From assembly GCF_964031245.1 (NCBI RefSeq), contig NZ_OZ035017.1, positions 1,023,402-1,087,401 of the forward strand: a stretch of DNA of 64,000 nucleotides, written 5' to 3'. Positions 46,325 to 54,905 of the stretch are shown here, in pieces. Source of the DNA: Rickettsiella endosymbiont of Miltochrista miniata (GTDB lineage Bacteria; Pseudomonadota; Gammaproteobacteria; Diplorickettsiales; Diplorickettsiaceae). Each line of letters opens with the position of its first letter. The first letter of the stretch is position 1. The notes under the pieces are model-generated. The model made no database searches, was not told where the DNA came from, and was given only the letters and a program-made list of their open reading frames with translations. Both the position numbers and the translations under genes were made by a program.

Positions 46325-47509
46325 TCAGTAAGCAAAAGCTCTGCTTTGGACAGGAACCTCGATATCCGGCGATAAAAGATCATGATCCCAATCTTCTGCC
46401 TCACTCCTCCTACTTGGCCTGCTCGTTTCACTGTATGAGCGGATATGAGAAGGATCTAATATATATGATTGATAATGCGCATCTACTTTTTTTAACCACT
46501 CTGCTATACAATTTGTTATAAATGGAATATAGAAACTACCCATAGAAATACCACTTGAAATAGCTAGAGTAAACGCCAACCCATATGCTATATCATCCGT
46601 CATAAACGATTCAACTTTTTTTGATGCTCTAGCTGTTGCATATGAGGTTTGAAATGCTTCAATGCTAGCAGCAGTGGTCCATGTTACTTGCATAGCGATA
46701 ATTACTGCGGGTGGAACCAGCTTAGCCAACCTGTAACAAATAGTACTTTTAGTATAAGATCCATTACCATCTTCTAAGCTTTCAGTCGTACTTTTCGAGA
46801 AAAAATGCGCTTTCAAAGAACCCCAGCAAGTCCCCACACAAGCAGTATAAGAGCCCATATGTTTAAATGGAAAAAGAGTAGTTAACCGTTTAATAATATT
46901 TAAGTTATCAATTTTTTTTCCATAGCTTGACAAAACAGTCGGGGCATCAGAATAGTTATATGTGAGTATGGCCATCGTAAATGCAATGAGTGACATCGGA
47001 ATAGCATATTTTCTACCTGATGATTTCTCATCACCAGTCGCCATTTCTATCGAAAGTATTTGCACTCCCATATTTGCTAAGGCAGCTACAAAATTAATGC
47101 TACTTCCTAACGTCCCCAAATTTCTCTCAAAAAAACCTAGTTTAACATCTACCTCAGCCATCACAATTTCAAAATGATCGTACTTCCCCAAATTCTTTCT
47201 ATTTTTAGGCGGATCAATTTTTTCAGGCCAATTAAAACAGGGATCTTGACTTAAAATATTTTCAATATGTTCTTTAAGGACAGCGGAAATATAAGACCGC
47301 CAATTTATCTCAATATCTTCCTTTTTCTTTTCTATGAGTGGTTGTTCTTCCTCTTTTTTATCAAAAAACGAGTTACTTCCAACACCGGATATACGCATTT
47401 TGGTTCTTATTCTAGGAAGTAAGTCAAAATTACCAAGCTCTGTGATTAGTAGCTGAGATAATTTACCTTCGGAATTATATCTGACTAGAATAGAATATGT
47501 GAGTTGCAC
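46325..47509 (-). CDS. Hypothetical multi-pass membrane protein
   Basis: 394 residues from GTG 47509 (AAGGTG just upstream); ATG 47398 is a shorter alternative. Polar N-terminal ~130 residues with a KKEEEQPLIEKKKEDIE charged stretch. Then hydrophobic segments around 135-155, 170-190, 265-285 and 305-335, and a charged tail (SETSRPSRRSEAEDWDHD, ending SRAFAY). No family recognised. Mixed soluble/membrane layout without a signal peptide is common among Legionella-type effectors that insert in host membranes, but nothing more specific can be said. Confidence 0.65.
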   Translation of the reverse strand: MQLTYSILVRYNSEGKLSQLLITELGNFDLLPRIRTKMRISGVGSNSFFDKKEEEQPLIEKKKEDIEINWRSYISAVLKEHIENILSQDPCFNWPEKIDPPKNRKNLGKYDHFEIVMAEVDVKLGFFERNLGTLGSSINFVAALANMGVQILSIEMATGDEKSSGRKYAIPMSLIAFTMAILTYNYSDAPTVLSSYGKKIDNLNIIKRLTTLFPFKHMGSYTACVGTCWGSLKAHFFSKSTTESLEDGNGSYTKSTICYRLAKLVPPAVIIAMQVTWTTAASIEAFQTSYATARASKKVESFMTDDIAYGLAFTLAISSGISMGSFYIPFITNCIAEWLKKVDAHYQSYILDPSHIRSYSETSRPSRRSEAEDWDHDLLSPDIEVPVQSRAFAY

Positions 47510-47848
47510 TGGACACCTTTCGTTTTAGTTATACAATGAACGAATCCTTGGCGATGAATGTTAAATTTTTTATTATAATTTCAAAAAGATAAAAAGCAAT
47601 CAGGTAACATACTATGAATCAATATAGAAAAAATTACAAACAAAAAATTAAATTCGTGTCTGCTGGTTGTTCTTCAATTTTTAGTAAAACATAATTTGAT
47701 ACGCAACCACAAATATCTCTCGAATCAAGTTACCCAATTCTACATGTGATAAGAATTATTATTATATTTTTCTTTTTTAACAAAGGCTCTAACAAACAAT
47801 ATGGCATAATAAAAAAAGGGAATCCTTTCATGAGTCCAATTTATAAAA
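47510..47848. other. AT-rich intergenic region between divergent genes
   Basis: 339 bp with no repeat-family copy, no ORF of note and no RNA structure I can support. It must hold the promoters for the membrane protein (minus) and the kinase gene (plus), but the AT bias gives too many promoter-like hexamers to pick one. Confidence 0.6.
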
Positions 47849-48742
47849 ATGAACTTATCTAAAGAACTTATTAAAAATCTCATCAATATTCATGGTGTAC
47901 AAGGTAAAAAATGGTTGGATGCTTTACCTTCTTTTATATCTTCTTATGAGAAAAAATGGCAATTTATATTAGAAGATTTTTTTAATAATGCCAGCTTTAA
48001 TGTTGGTGCAGCGGTTACTTTAACTAATGGAAGCCCAGCTGTTTTAAAATGCAGCATTCCAAGTAAAGAATTTACTAATGAAATAGCCGCATTGCAGCAT
48101 TTTAGTGGGATAGGCGCCGTAAAAATACTTCGCTCAGATCATCATACCGGCATTATGTTATTGGAAAAGTTAACGCCTGGAACATTCTTAGAAGAATCCT
48201 CTAGCGAAATGCAAAATACGCTCATTAGTGTAGAATTAATGAACAAGTTACATAAGACAATTCAAGAACAAGAAATTCCTTTATTTCCTAGTTTAGCAAA
48301 TTGGTTTCAAGGATTTGATCGTCTTTATCAGTACTTCCAAGGCGAAACCGGTCCTTTCCCCAAGAAGCTGATTGACCGAGCCCAAGCTATAAACAAAGAA
48401 TTATTAGCCTCTATGGGCCCCCTAGTCTTACTGCACGGAGATCTGCATTACGCTAATATATTATTATCGGATAAACACGGTTGGTTAAGCATTGATCCTA
48501 AGGGCGTAATAGGCGAACGAGAATATGAAATTCCTTTTCCTCGTATTTCGGAAGCTGGAAACGTTAATAAAATTTCCATTAAACGCCGACTCGATCAATT
48601 TATTGAAGTTTCTGGATTTGATAGGCAAAGAATCTTGGGTTGGGCTTTTTCTAAAGCAGCACTAGCCGCGTGGTGGTCATTTGAAGATAATGGAGAAGTT
48701 TGGCAACCCTTTCTCGATTGTGCAGAAATATTAAAAATTTGA
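47849..48742 (+). CDS. APH(6)/hydroxyurea-kinase-like phosphotransferase
   Basis: 297 residues of the aminoglycoside/hydroxyurea kinase family (streptomycin 6-kinase type). N-lobe with VLKCSIPSKEFTNEIAAL (nucleotide lysine and partner Glu), then MLLEKLTPG, the catalytic loop LLHGDLHYANILL and the metal-binding IDPKGVIGEREYE. Known members phosphorylate streptomycin or hydroxyurea, but many homologues have unknown substrates. It opens a plus-strand trio with two acetyltransferases, all resembling drug-modifying enzymes. Resistance is not proven by sequence. Confidence 0.85.
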   Translation: MNLSKELIKNLINIHGVQGKKWLDALPSFISSYEKKWQFILEDFFNNASFNVGAAVTLTNGSPAVLKCSIPSKEFTNEIAALQHFSGIGAVKILRSDHHTGIMLLEKLTPGTFLEESSSEMQNTLISVELMNKLHKTIQEQEIPLFPSLANWFQGFDRLYQYFQGETGPFPKKLIDRAQAINKELLASMGPLVLLHGDLHYANILLSDKHGWLSIDPKGVIGEREYEIPFPRISEAGNVNKISIKRRLDQFIEVSGFDRQRILGWAFSKAALAAWWSFEDNGEVWQPFLDCAEILKI

Positions 48743-48798
48743 AGAATAGACTTTATTTGTAATCTTACTCTGCTGAGTTAGACCCAATTAAAAAAGTT

Positions 48799-49338
48799 AT
48801 GATTATCTTAAAAACAAAGCGTTTAATACTTAGAACTTGGAACGAACAAGATCTTGATCCCATGTCAGCAATTAATCAAGATCCTTTAGTCTGTGAATTT
48901 CTCCCTCAAGTTGGAAATCGAGCAGCGACAAAAACTTTAATTCAACTTTTTATTAATCATTATGAAAAATATGGTTTTACAGCGTACGCTGTGGAATTAA
49001 AATCAAATAGTAAATTTATAGGTTTTGTAGGGTTGTTGATTCCTTCATTTGAGGCGCATTTCACGCCTGCGGTTGAAATTGCCTGGCGATTAGATTCTCA
49101 ACTCTGGGGGAAGGGTTATGCTACCGAGGCAGCAAAAGCCGTAGTCGATTTTGCTTTTACTACACTGAAGTTAGAAGAAGTTGTTTCATTTACCGTAGAA
49201 AATAATATACGATCGCGTCGGGTTATGGAAAAGATTGGTATGCATCATACCCAACATGACGACTTTGATCACCCAAAGCTACTAACAAACAGTTCTCTTT
49301 GTCGACATGTTTTATATCGACTAAGCCGGATCGAGTAA
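48799..49338 (+). CDS. GNAT acetyltransferase, RimJ/RimL type
   Basis: 179 residues. Begins IILKTKRLILRTWNEQDLDP, the typical opening of Acetyltransf_3 proteins. The acetyl-CoA loop appears as RLDSQLWGKGYATEAAKAVV (Q/R-x-x-G-x-G/A pattern) and the C-terminal VENNIRSRRVMEKIGMHH is standard. It could acetylate a protein N-terminus, spermidine or an antibiotic; the sequence does not say which. 56 bp after the kinase gene, same strand. Confidence 0.87.
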   Translation: MIILKTKRLILRTWNEQDLDPMSAINQDPLVCEFLPQVGNRAATKTLIQLFINHYEKYGFTAYAVELKSNSKFIGFVGLLIPSFEAHFTPAVEIAWRLDSQLWGKGYATEAAKAVVDFAFTTLKLEEVVSFTVENNIRSRRVMEKIGMHHTQHDDFDHPKLLTNSSLCRHVLYRLSRIE

Positions 49339-49358
49339 ATTAGAAGAAAAAAGAGAAT

Positions 49359-49982
49359 ATGATTAATCCAAATATTAAATTTCCCATGCCTAATATAAAT
49401 CGGCTGTGCTTTTTAAAAAATATTGTGAAGAACCCGAACGTTATCGTAGGAGACTATACCTATTACGATGATCCTGAAAGTGTTGAGAACTTTAACAAAA
49501 ACGTGTTGTACCACTTTGATTTCATTGGCGATAAGCTGATTATCGGCAAGTTCTGTCAAATAGCCACCAATGTACGCTTCATTATGAATGGAGCTAATCA
49601 TGCAACCAATGGTTTTTCGAGTTTCCCGTTTCGTGCCTTTGGTAGTGAATGGCAAGATGTGCCGCTTACTCCAGAGTATAAAGGCGATACTATCATTGGC
49701 AATGACGTTTGGATTGGCTATGGCGCTATAATTATGCCTGGAGTAAAAGTGGATGATGGAGCCATTATTGCATCGCGAGCCGTTGTAACCAAAGATGCAG
49801 AACCTTATTCCATTGTTGGCGGAAATCCTGCGCAATTGATTCGCAAACGATTTGATGATAAGACAATTCACAAATTAATCAAACTAGCTTGGTGGAATTG
49901 GTCGTTTGAAAAAATTACCGAGCATGCAAAAGCAATTGCTGAAGGCGATGAGCAATGGTTTGATGGGTCTGAAATATCCTAA
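49359..49982 (+). CDS. Xenobiotic acetyltransferase, CatB/Vat type (left-handed beta-helix)
   Basis: 207 residues of the XAT hexapeptide family that O-acetylates chloramphenicol (CatB) or streptogramin A (Vat). VGDYTYYDDPESVENF and YHFDFIGDKLIIGKFCQIA are hallmark segments. The catalytic histidine lies in MNGANHATNGFSSFPF. Hexapeptide turns follow (IIGNDVWIGYGAIIMPGVKV), then SIVGGNPAQLIRKRF. AGAGAAT precedes ATG 49359, 20 bases after the GNAT stop, so the three genes are probably co-transcribed. Close resemblance to known resistance enzymes; substrate unproven. Confidence 0.9.
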   Translation: MINPNIKFPMPNINRLCFLKNIVKNPNVIVGDYTYYDDPESVENFNKNVLYHFDFIGDKLIIGKFCQIATNVRFIMNGANHATNGFSSFPFRAFGSEWQDVPLTPEYKGDTIIGNDVWIGYGAIIMPGVKVDDGAIIASRAVVTKDAEPYSIVGGNPAQLIRKRFDDKTIHKLIKLAWWNWSFEKITEHAKAIAEGDEQWFDGSEIS

Positions 49983-50234
49983 AAAGAAATTTATTTTATA
50001 AATATTTCTACTCTTAAGTTTTTTAGCAAATGCACGCCTATCGCGGGCTCCTCAATTCCGAACTTGGTTCTGTCCTTGTCTCGTCGCATGAAGCTATGCT
50101 TGCCCTTTAACCGCTTCTGATTCGAGTGCGAAGCGTATAGATTTATGAAATGAAACTTGACATAATGCCCAGCCGTTTAAAACGCTTTTTTAAAAAAGCG
50201 AGAGGGAGTATTCAATTTACAACAAGGAATGTCC

Positions 50235-50993
50235 ATGGTTTTATCCCTGACAAAAAAACAAAACGACCATCAATCAATTGCACAGCTCTATCACTATTTT
50301 ACGTCCCGGAAAAGCACACCCCGAGATGTTTTCCAAACTAAATTAAATCAATTAAGCACGAAGCCATTCGATATTGCTATGGGATTAGCTAGCATCCGTG
50401 ATAAAGGTATTCTTAATTTAGAAAATTTTTCTCTCATACTCATACACCCCTCCCCATTTGAACTATCCTCGGGCTTAATTCAACTGCATGATGCAAATCT
50501 TTTAAATGCTGAGAATAAAAAAGCTTTAGAAAGGCATATTAGCCCTACAGGAATTGCCTTAGTATTACGTTTACTTCACAGCGTTAACTTATTAACCTCA
50601 GAAAATAGAGCCGCTATTCAAGGAAAAAACGATCCACATGCTGTGGCCAGTATACTTTTCAAACTTTATTATGCCGATCTTTTTACACAAAGAAATTTCG
50701 ATAGCGTTTTATCTCATCCCCATCTAGTAGCTGCAAGCAATCTGCTGAGTGGATTTAATAGACAAAATAGCTTGACGCAAACGATGTTTGAGCAACTCAT
50801 ATGCTCACAACAAGAAAAAAATTCTTTACCCGATGTCCCCAAGGAATTAAAAAAATTCGCTATTCTATCTAAACATTCGAATTTATCTATTTATCCTTGC
50901 GGTGCAAGCTTCTTTCCAGCTCATAAACGCCGACAAGATCAAGAATCCTCTACCCAAACGACCGAATCTAATAGGCAAATTTGCAAAAATTAA
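50235..50993 (+). CDS. Tandem 30-residue repeat protein, candidate effector
   Basis: 252 residues from ATG 50235 (AAGGA six bases upstream; ATG 50229 is too close to it). Residues ~44-193 are five consecutive 30-residue units. A typical unit runs P-x-x-(I/L/V)-A-x-x-L, then L-x-x-A-x-L-(L/F)-(N/T)-x-x-N-(F/x), then a His near its end. Units start at PFDIAMGL, PFELSSGL, PTGIALVL, PHAVASIL and the more divergent LVAASNLL. Each probably forms a helical hairpin, giving a solenoid for protein binding. The tail is polar (STQTTESNRQICKN). No family named; the style resembles helical-repeat effectors of Legionellales. Confidence 0.72.
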   Translation: MVLSLTKKQNDHQSIAQLYHYFTSRKSTPRDVFQTKLNQLSTKPFDIAMGLASIRDKGILNLENFSLILIHPSPFELSSGLIQLHDANLLNAENKKALERHISPTGIALVLRLLHSVNLLTSENRAAIQGKNDPHAVASILFKLYYADLFTQRNFDSVLSHPHLVAASNLLSGFNRQNSLTQTMFEQLICSQQEKNSLPDVPKELKKFAILSKHSNLSIYPCGASFFPAHKRRQDQESSTQTTESNRQICKN

Positions 50994-50998
50994 GCTCA

Positions 50999-51039
50999 TA
51001 TTGAGCAGCAACACAGTCAATGTCAAGTACGAAGAGTAT
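50999..51039. repeat. Dispersed repeat family B, 3' fragment
   Basis: TATTGAGCAGCAACACAGTC followed by CAAGTACGAAGAGTAT matches the right end of the copy at 53581-53703 (GAGTGGCAACACAGAC ... AGTGCGAAGAGTAC). Lies between convergent genes. Confidence 0.65.
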
Positions 51040-51040
51040 A

Positions 51041-52171
51041 TTAAAATTTTTTACTGACTTCTGAAAAGACATGTATATCCAATTTTTTTAATTCCGCCAA
51101 ATAACTTTCCAGTGAAATTAAATGCATACAAGGGATCGCCCCGATTTCAACGATTTCTTCTTGTAATATTCTTTTTGCTAAGAGAATGGCCGGGATAGTC
51201 GGAATATGAGGACCATCGCCACTTTTGGCTACCATAAACCATTTAATGTTCTTATGATTTCCCTTATGATCGGTACCCGACATGAGCATGTGCATACCGC
51301 CGGCATCGGTTCCAAACGAGTCAAAGTAATGACTAAATTTTAACAGGGTTTCCGCATGGTTTTCTAATTTAATCGGAAATTTCAATCGGACTAACCAAGA
51401 TAAAAACCATAAACCCAGATGTGCAACACTACTTTCTATTCCCGCGGAAAATCGGATCGATTTAATAGGAAAAAAACCCGGTAATAAATCTAAATCTGGA
51501 ACATCACAATTTGCCATCCAACGTTTTCCTAATAGTGGATAATTTTGTCGATAGAGATCTTGCCATCCATACATTTTTTTCGGCATACCACGAAAATCTT
51601 GTAAACGATGTCCTACATAACTCAAAATAGACTTGAAGGTAGCTAATCCTCTCTCGGCTTTTTGACCTAACGTAATTCCATACACTAAAGAATCTATCGT
51701 CTTAAACTCATCTTTATAATAGTTTAAAACTGCCGCTGACAAACAAGGTAACGTGCTAGCACCGGTAATGGCGATACAATTATTCTTGATCGCTTGTTCT
51801 TCTAACATTAAAAAATCATTCACATACTCTCTTGCGTCGGCTAAATCAATATAATTTACGCCCAAAAGTATACAATTAATTGCTGTGGTAAAATTAGCGG
51901 GTTGAAAAGGACCTGAAGCATTGATAACCAATGGCGGCTTAAGCCGTATTAACTCCTGGGATAATCTCTTTTTAAAATCAAAACAAAGTATATCAATACA
52001 GGTATCGACGGCTACTTTAGAAAGTTGTTTTTTTAAGGCTAATAAAGGTTCCTCATGGCGGCCGGTAATAATAATGGCAATATTTTTTGCTACCAATCCC
52101 CTTGCAATCTTCCTACCAAAAGTTCCAGTAGCACCTAAGATTAAAACTTTATTATCTTCATCTGGTTTCAT
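51041..52171 (-). CDS. Saccharopine-dehydrogenase-like NAD(P)-binding protein
   Basis: 376 residues. N-terminal Rossmann fold VLILGATGTFGRKIARGLVA with an arginine-bearing ITGRHEEPL that suggests NADP. LVINASGPFQ and YIDLADAREYV follow, then ITGASTLPCLSAAVLNYY, all typical of the family that includes trans-acting enoyl reductases and saccharopine oxidoreductase-like proteins. The C-terminal half (SSVAHLGLWFLSWLVRLKF) may touch membranes. Real substrate unknown. It is flanked on both sides by family B repeats. Confidence 0.82.
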   Translation of the reverse strand: MKPDEDNKVLILGATGTFGRKIARGLVAKNIAIIITGRHEEPLLALKKQLSKVAVDTCIDILCFDFKKRLSQELIRLKPPLVINASGPFQPANFTTAINCILLGVNYIDLADAREYVNDFLMLEEQAIKNNCIAITGASTLPCLSAAVLNYYKDEFKTIDSLVYGITLGQKAERGLATFKSILSYVGHRLQDFRGMPKKMYGWQDLYRQNYPLLGKRWMANCDVPDLDLLPGFFPIKSIRFSAGIESSVAHLGLWFLSWLVRLKFPIKLENHAETLLKFSHYFDSFGTDAGGMHMLMSGTDHKGNHKNIKWFMVAKSGDGPHIPTIPAILLAKRILQEEIVEIGAIPCMHLISLESYLAELKKLDIHVFSEVSKKF

Positions 52172-52188
52172 TTATCATCCCTCTTATT

Positions 52189-52311
52189 ATACTCTTCGCA
52201 CTTGAATTTTTGTCTGCGTTGCCGCTCAATTCGCAATCCTCATGTATTTTAATACACTCCGGTTGCTTCATTATCGCGGCGCCTTGCCAAAAATCCAATT
52301 GCTGTGAGTAT
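52189..52311. repeat. Dispersed repeat family B, copy 2 (inverse orientation)
   Basis: ATACTCTTCGCACTTGAATTT to AAATCCAATTGCTGTGAGTAT, about 123 bp. Its reverse complement matches 53581-53703 along most of its length (for example GGAGTGTATT...ATACATGAGGATTGCGAATTGAG). Confidence 0.85.
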
Positions 52312-52352
52312 ATGTTTTTACAAAATTCATCAATTATCTTTTTTTGCTAAAG

Positions 52353-52760
52353 TTAATAAAAATCTTCATAATTTTTCCAATTTTTATTAGCGTCTTGATC
52401 ATCATTATTAAAATACTTAAATTGTAACATTATTTTTTTATAATTTTGCTGACTAATAAATATTTTTTCTTCCATCACTGTGAGAATATTCTCAGCAGAC
52501 TTTTCGTTAGTCGGTAATAAAAAAATGATTAAATTAATGAGTAAATCAATTTGAATAAAATTAATCGCCATAAAAAGATTGGCGAAAAGCCCTAAGATAA
52601 AAGCTAATGGAAAGCAAATAGATTTAAACCAATGCTGCTGTAATAGACTGGAAGTGGAATTCAGCATGGATTGAGTAAATGTAACCAAAACTCTTGAAAA
52701 CTCACTGGTTGATTCAAGATTTTCTAAGTTGTTTTTCTGAAGAACCTTTGAAGTACCCAT
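52353..52760 (-). CDS. Small hypothetical membrane protein
   Basis: 135 residues with one long hydrophobic region (~45-83, two possible helices: SICFPLAFILGLFANLFMAI and LLINLIIFLLP). The N-terminus is polar and Ser-rich and the tail is rich in Asn, Lys and Asp (NDDQDANKNWKNYEDFY). No clear ribosome site before ATG 52760 and no family recognised. It lies between a family B repeat and hflD. Confidence 0.5.
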   Translation of the reverse strand: MGTSKVLQKNNLENLESTSEFSRVLVTFTQSMLNSTSSLLQQHWFKSICFPLAFILGLFANLFMAINFIQIDLLINLIIFLLPTNEKSAENILTVMEEKIFISQQNYKKIMLQFKYFNNDDQDANKNWKNYEDFY

Positions 52761-52909
52761 TATTATTTTAATAATTATTAAGGAGCGATTAATACAGATT
52801 TATATTTTTAACTCATTTAAATAAATTATAACATAATTATCATTTTTGATAATACTCTATAAAAAAATTAAAAAGTTTCGCAGGCTTCTAGGTCGAACTA
52901 CCGGTATAT

Positions 52910-53554
52910 TTATTTCGAATTAAGATTGCTCAGTAATTTTTTACCGATACCTATTAAGGTGTGGCGCTTGAGAAAAAGCTGCCAACGCGAACCGCCTAAT
53001 TGACGCCATAATACCGCTGAGCGAACGCCGGCCAATAAGGCGGCACGTATTTTGCAGACCGTTTCGGCATGCGCTAAATATTTGCCTTGTCCGATGACAT
53101 GCAAACGGAAAGGTAATGCACCTAATGTAGTGACATAGATATCCGCTAAACTATTGATAATAAGCTGGGGTGAAGCTGCAAAATAGTTAGCTTGAGAAAT
53201 AGCATGTTTAATGCGTCGACTTAAATTTTTTTTGGTTTCTGGAGAACGAACCAGTTTACGTTCGAGGTGCATTAAACCAATTAGATATCGTGTTAACTCG
53301 CGATCCTGTCTGATTTTAGTATAACCGAGCAGATTAACTAACTCCTGCAACCCTAAACGTAAGCCGCTAATCGTGCCGCCATAAACTTGTTCCACTGTAC
53401 TAACGTCTAGCGTGTAAATACTTTGGATACTGGTATCAAATGCAAGCTGTTCAGTTTTTCCAGTCCTAGCAAGATCGCGAACTAAAGCAGCAGATTGGAA
53501 AACCCCCGCTAGCGCTAAACTACGTTCGACATTTTTTTTTTCGTTTTTTTGCAT
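52910..53554 (-). CDS. hflD: High-frequency lysogenization protein HflD homologue
   Basis: 214 residues, helical, close to E. coli HflD (213). RSLALAGVFQSAALVRDLAR at the N-terminus, VEQVYGGTISGLRLGLQELV in the middle, and VCKIRAALLAGVRSAVLWRQ then GGSRWQLFLKR at the C-terminus are family signatures. Peripheral inner-membrane protein; in E. coli it acts on lambda CII, but its normal role is unclear. Usually next to mnmA and purB, which are not here. A family B repeat sits upstream. Confidence 0.92.
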   Translation of the reverse strand: MQKNEKKNVERSLALAGVFQSAALVRDLARTGKTEQLAFDTSIQSIYTLDVSTVEQVYGGTISGLRLGLQELVNLLGYTKIRQDRELTRYLIGLMHLERKLVRSPETKKNLSRRIKHAISQANYFAASPQLIINSLADIYVTTLGALPFRLHVIGQGKYLAHAETVCKIRAALLAGVRSAVLWRQLGGSRWQLFLKRHTLIGIGKKLLSNLNSK

Positions 53555-53580
53555 GACGTATTAAGATAAATAAAATGGAC

Positions 53581-53703
53581 GTACTCACAGCAATGGGATT
53601 TTTCTGGAATGGGCCACGTAGTGAAGCAAGCGGAGTGTATTATCATACATGAGGATTGCGAATTGAGTGGCAACACAGACAAAAATTCCAGTGCGAAGAG
53701 TAC
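53581..53703. repeat. Dispersed repeat family B, copy 3
   Basis: GTACTCACAGCAATGGGATTT to CCAGTGCGAAGAGTAC, 123 bp, same orientation as copy 1 and inverse to copy 2. It fills the gap between mraY (stop at 53705) and hflD. Confidence 0.85.
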
Positions 53704-53704
53704 A

Positions 53705-54787
53705 TTAACGTAATTTCAAAGTGGCTAGCCCAAACAACACCAATATAAAGGTAATAATCCAAAACCTTACAATAATTCTCGGTTCTGGCCAACCTTTTAG
53801 CTCAAAATGATGATGTATAGGTGCCATGCGAAAAATTCTTTTCCCGGTTAACTTAAAGGAAGCAACTTGCAGGATCACTGAAATAGTTTCTAAAGCAAAA
53901 ACACCGCCCATGATGAGTAACACAAATTCTTGTCTTACCACGACAGCAATGCAACCTAATGCCGCACCCAACCCTAAAGCACCCACATCGCCCATAAATA
54001 CTTGCGCAGGATAGGTATTAAACCATAAAAAACCTAGACCCGCTCCGACTATAGCACCACAAATGACGACTATCTCGCCAGCGCCGGGAACAAAAGGGAT
54101 TGCTAAATATTTGGCGTACGTAATGTTTCCAGTAAGGTAGGCAAAAATACCTAAACCACTTCCCACTAATACCGTCGGCATAATAGCTAATCCATCTAAG
54201 CCATCGGTTAGATTGACGGCATTACTGCTACCCACGATGACCAAGTAAACCCAGGGAATATAAAATATTCCTAAGGGAATCAAGAGATTCTTAAAAAAAG
54301 GTATCACTAATTGGGTTTCTACCGGTAATTCTGCATTCATGTACAACAGCACACCAATGGTTAAACCTAATAGCGATTGCCATAAATACTTCCAACGTGG
54401 AATGAGTCCGCGACTGTTTTTTAGCATCAGTTTTAGGTAATCATCGGCAAAGCCTATCAGACCAAATCCCACTATGCCTAAGAGCACTATCCAAATCAGA
54501 TGATTGTTAAGATTGGCCCACAATAAAGTCGTCATAACGATGGCAATTAAAATCAATGCACCTCCCATCGTCGGCGTCCCGGCTTTGCTTAAGTGCGCTT
54601 GTGGTCCGTCAGACCGTATGGATTGGCCGATTTGTCGATGACTTAACGTACGTATCATCTTAGGTGCTAGTAAAAGTGAGATAAGAAATGCAGTGAGAGA
54701 AGCTAAAATGGCCCTTAACGTTAAATATTGAAAGACATGAAAGGCACGATAATAATTTGATAAAAAGGCCGTTAACCATAACAACAT
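53705..54787 (-). CDS. mraY: Phospho-N-acetylmuramoyl-pentapeptide-transferase
   Basis: Forms lipid I from UDP-MurNAc-pentapeptide and undecaprenyl phosphate at the inner membrane. 360 residues from ATG 54787 (opening [20 protein letters not shown], the E. coli length and pattern). The frame extends 30 codons upstream to 54877, but that part is a translated family A repeat. Ten membrane helices with the catalytic motifs [19 protein letters not shown] and the [10 protein letters not shown] loop; [11 protein letters not shown] lies near the end. Downstream of murF on the same strand, as in dcw clusters. Confidence 0.96.
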   Translation of the reverse strand: MLLWLTAFLSNYYRAFHVFQYLTLRAILASLTAFLISLLLAPKMIRTLSHRQIGQSIRSDGPQAHLSKAGTPTMGGALILIAIVMTTLLWANLNNHLIWIVLLGIVGFGLIGFADDYLKLMLKNSRGLIPRWKYLWQSLLGLTIGVLLYMNAELPVETQLVIPFFKNLLIPLGIFYIPWVYLVIVGSSNAVNLTDGLDGLAIMPTVLVGSGLGIFAYLTGNITYAKYLAIPFVPGAGEIVVICGAIVGAGLGFLWFNTYPAQVFMGDVGALGLGAALGCIAVVVRQEFVLLIMGGVFALETISVILQVASFKLTGKRIFRMAPIHHHFELKGWPEPRIIVRFWIITFILVLFGLATLKLR

Positions 54788-54820
54788 GTCGTTCGTTTTC
54801 CCGATAAAAATTAATGAGCC

Positions 54821-54899
54821 CGTCATGGCGAGGCCGAACGTTAGTGAGGCCGCGGCCATCCATGGATTGCCACGCACCTACGGTGCTCGCAATGACGAA
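54821..54899. repeat. Dispersed repeat family A between murF and mraY
   Basis: CCGTCATGGCGAGGCCGAAC, GTTAGTGAGGCCGCGGCCATCC, ATGGATTGCCACGCACC and GGTGCTCGCAATGACGA. Almost identical to the copy at 32012-32117. One frame through it is open into mraY and mimics an N-terminal extension. Confidence 0.85.
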
Positions 54900-54905
54900 A
54901 AATGT

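Noticed and set aside
49413..49871. 152-codon minus-strand frame
   Set aside because: Antisense to the well-supported CatB/Vat-type acetyltransferase; no family features or ribosome site.
50150..50341. 63-codon frame starting upstream of the 30-residue-repeat gene
   Set aside because: Overlaps the repeat protein in another frame, which has clear repeat periodicity; no ribosome site.
52836..52858. ATTATCATTTTTGATAAT dyad as a Fur box or terminator
   Set aside because: Half-site order is not that of the Fur consensus, there is no GC in the stem and no T tract in the right place; likely chance in an AT-rich gap.
54788..54877. 30-codon extension of MraY ([14 protein letters not shown]...)
   Set aside because: It is a translated family A repeat; ATG 54787 gives the exact E. 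coli length and N-terminus.
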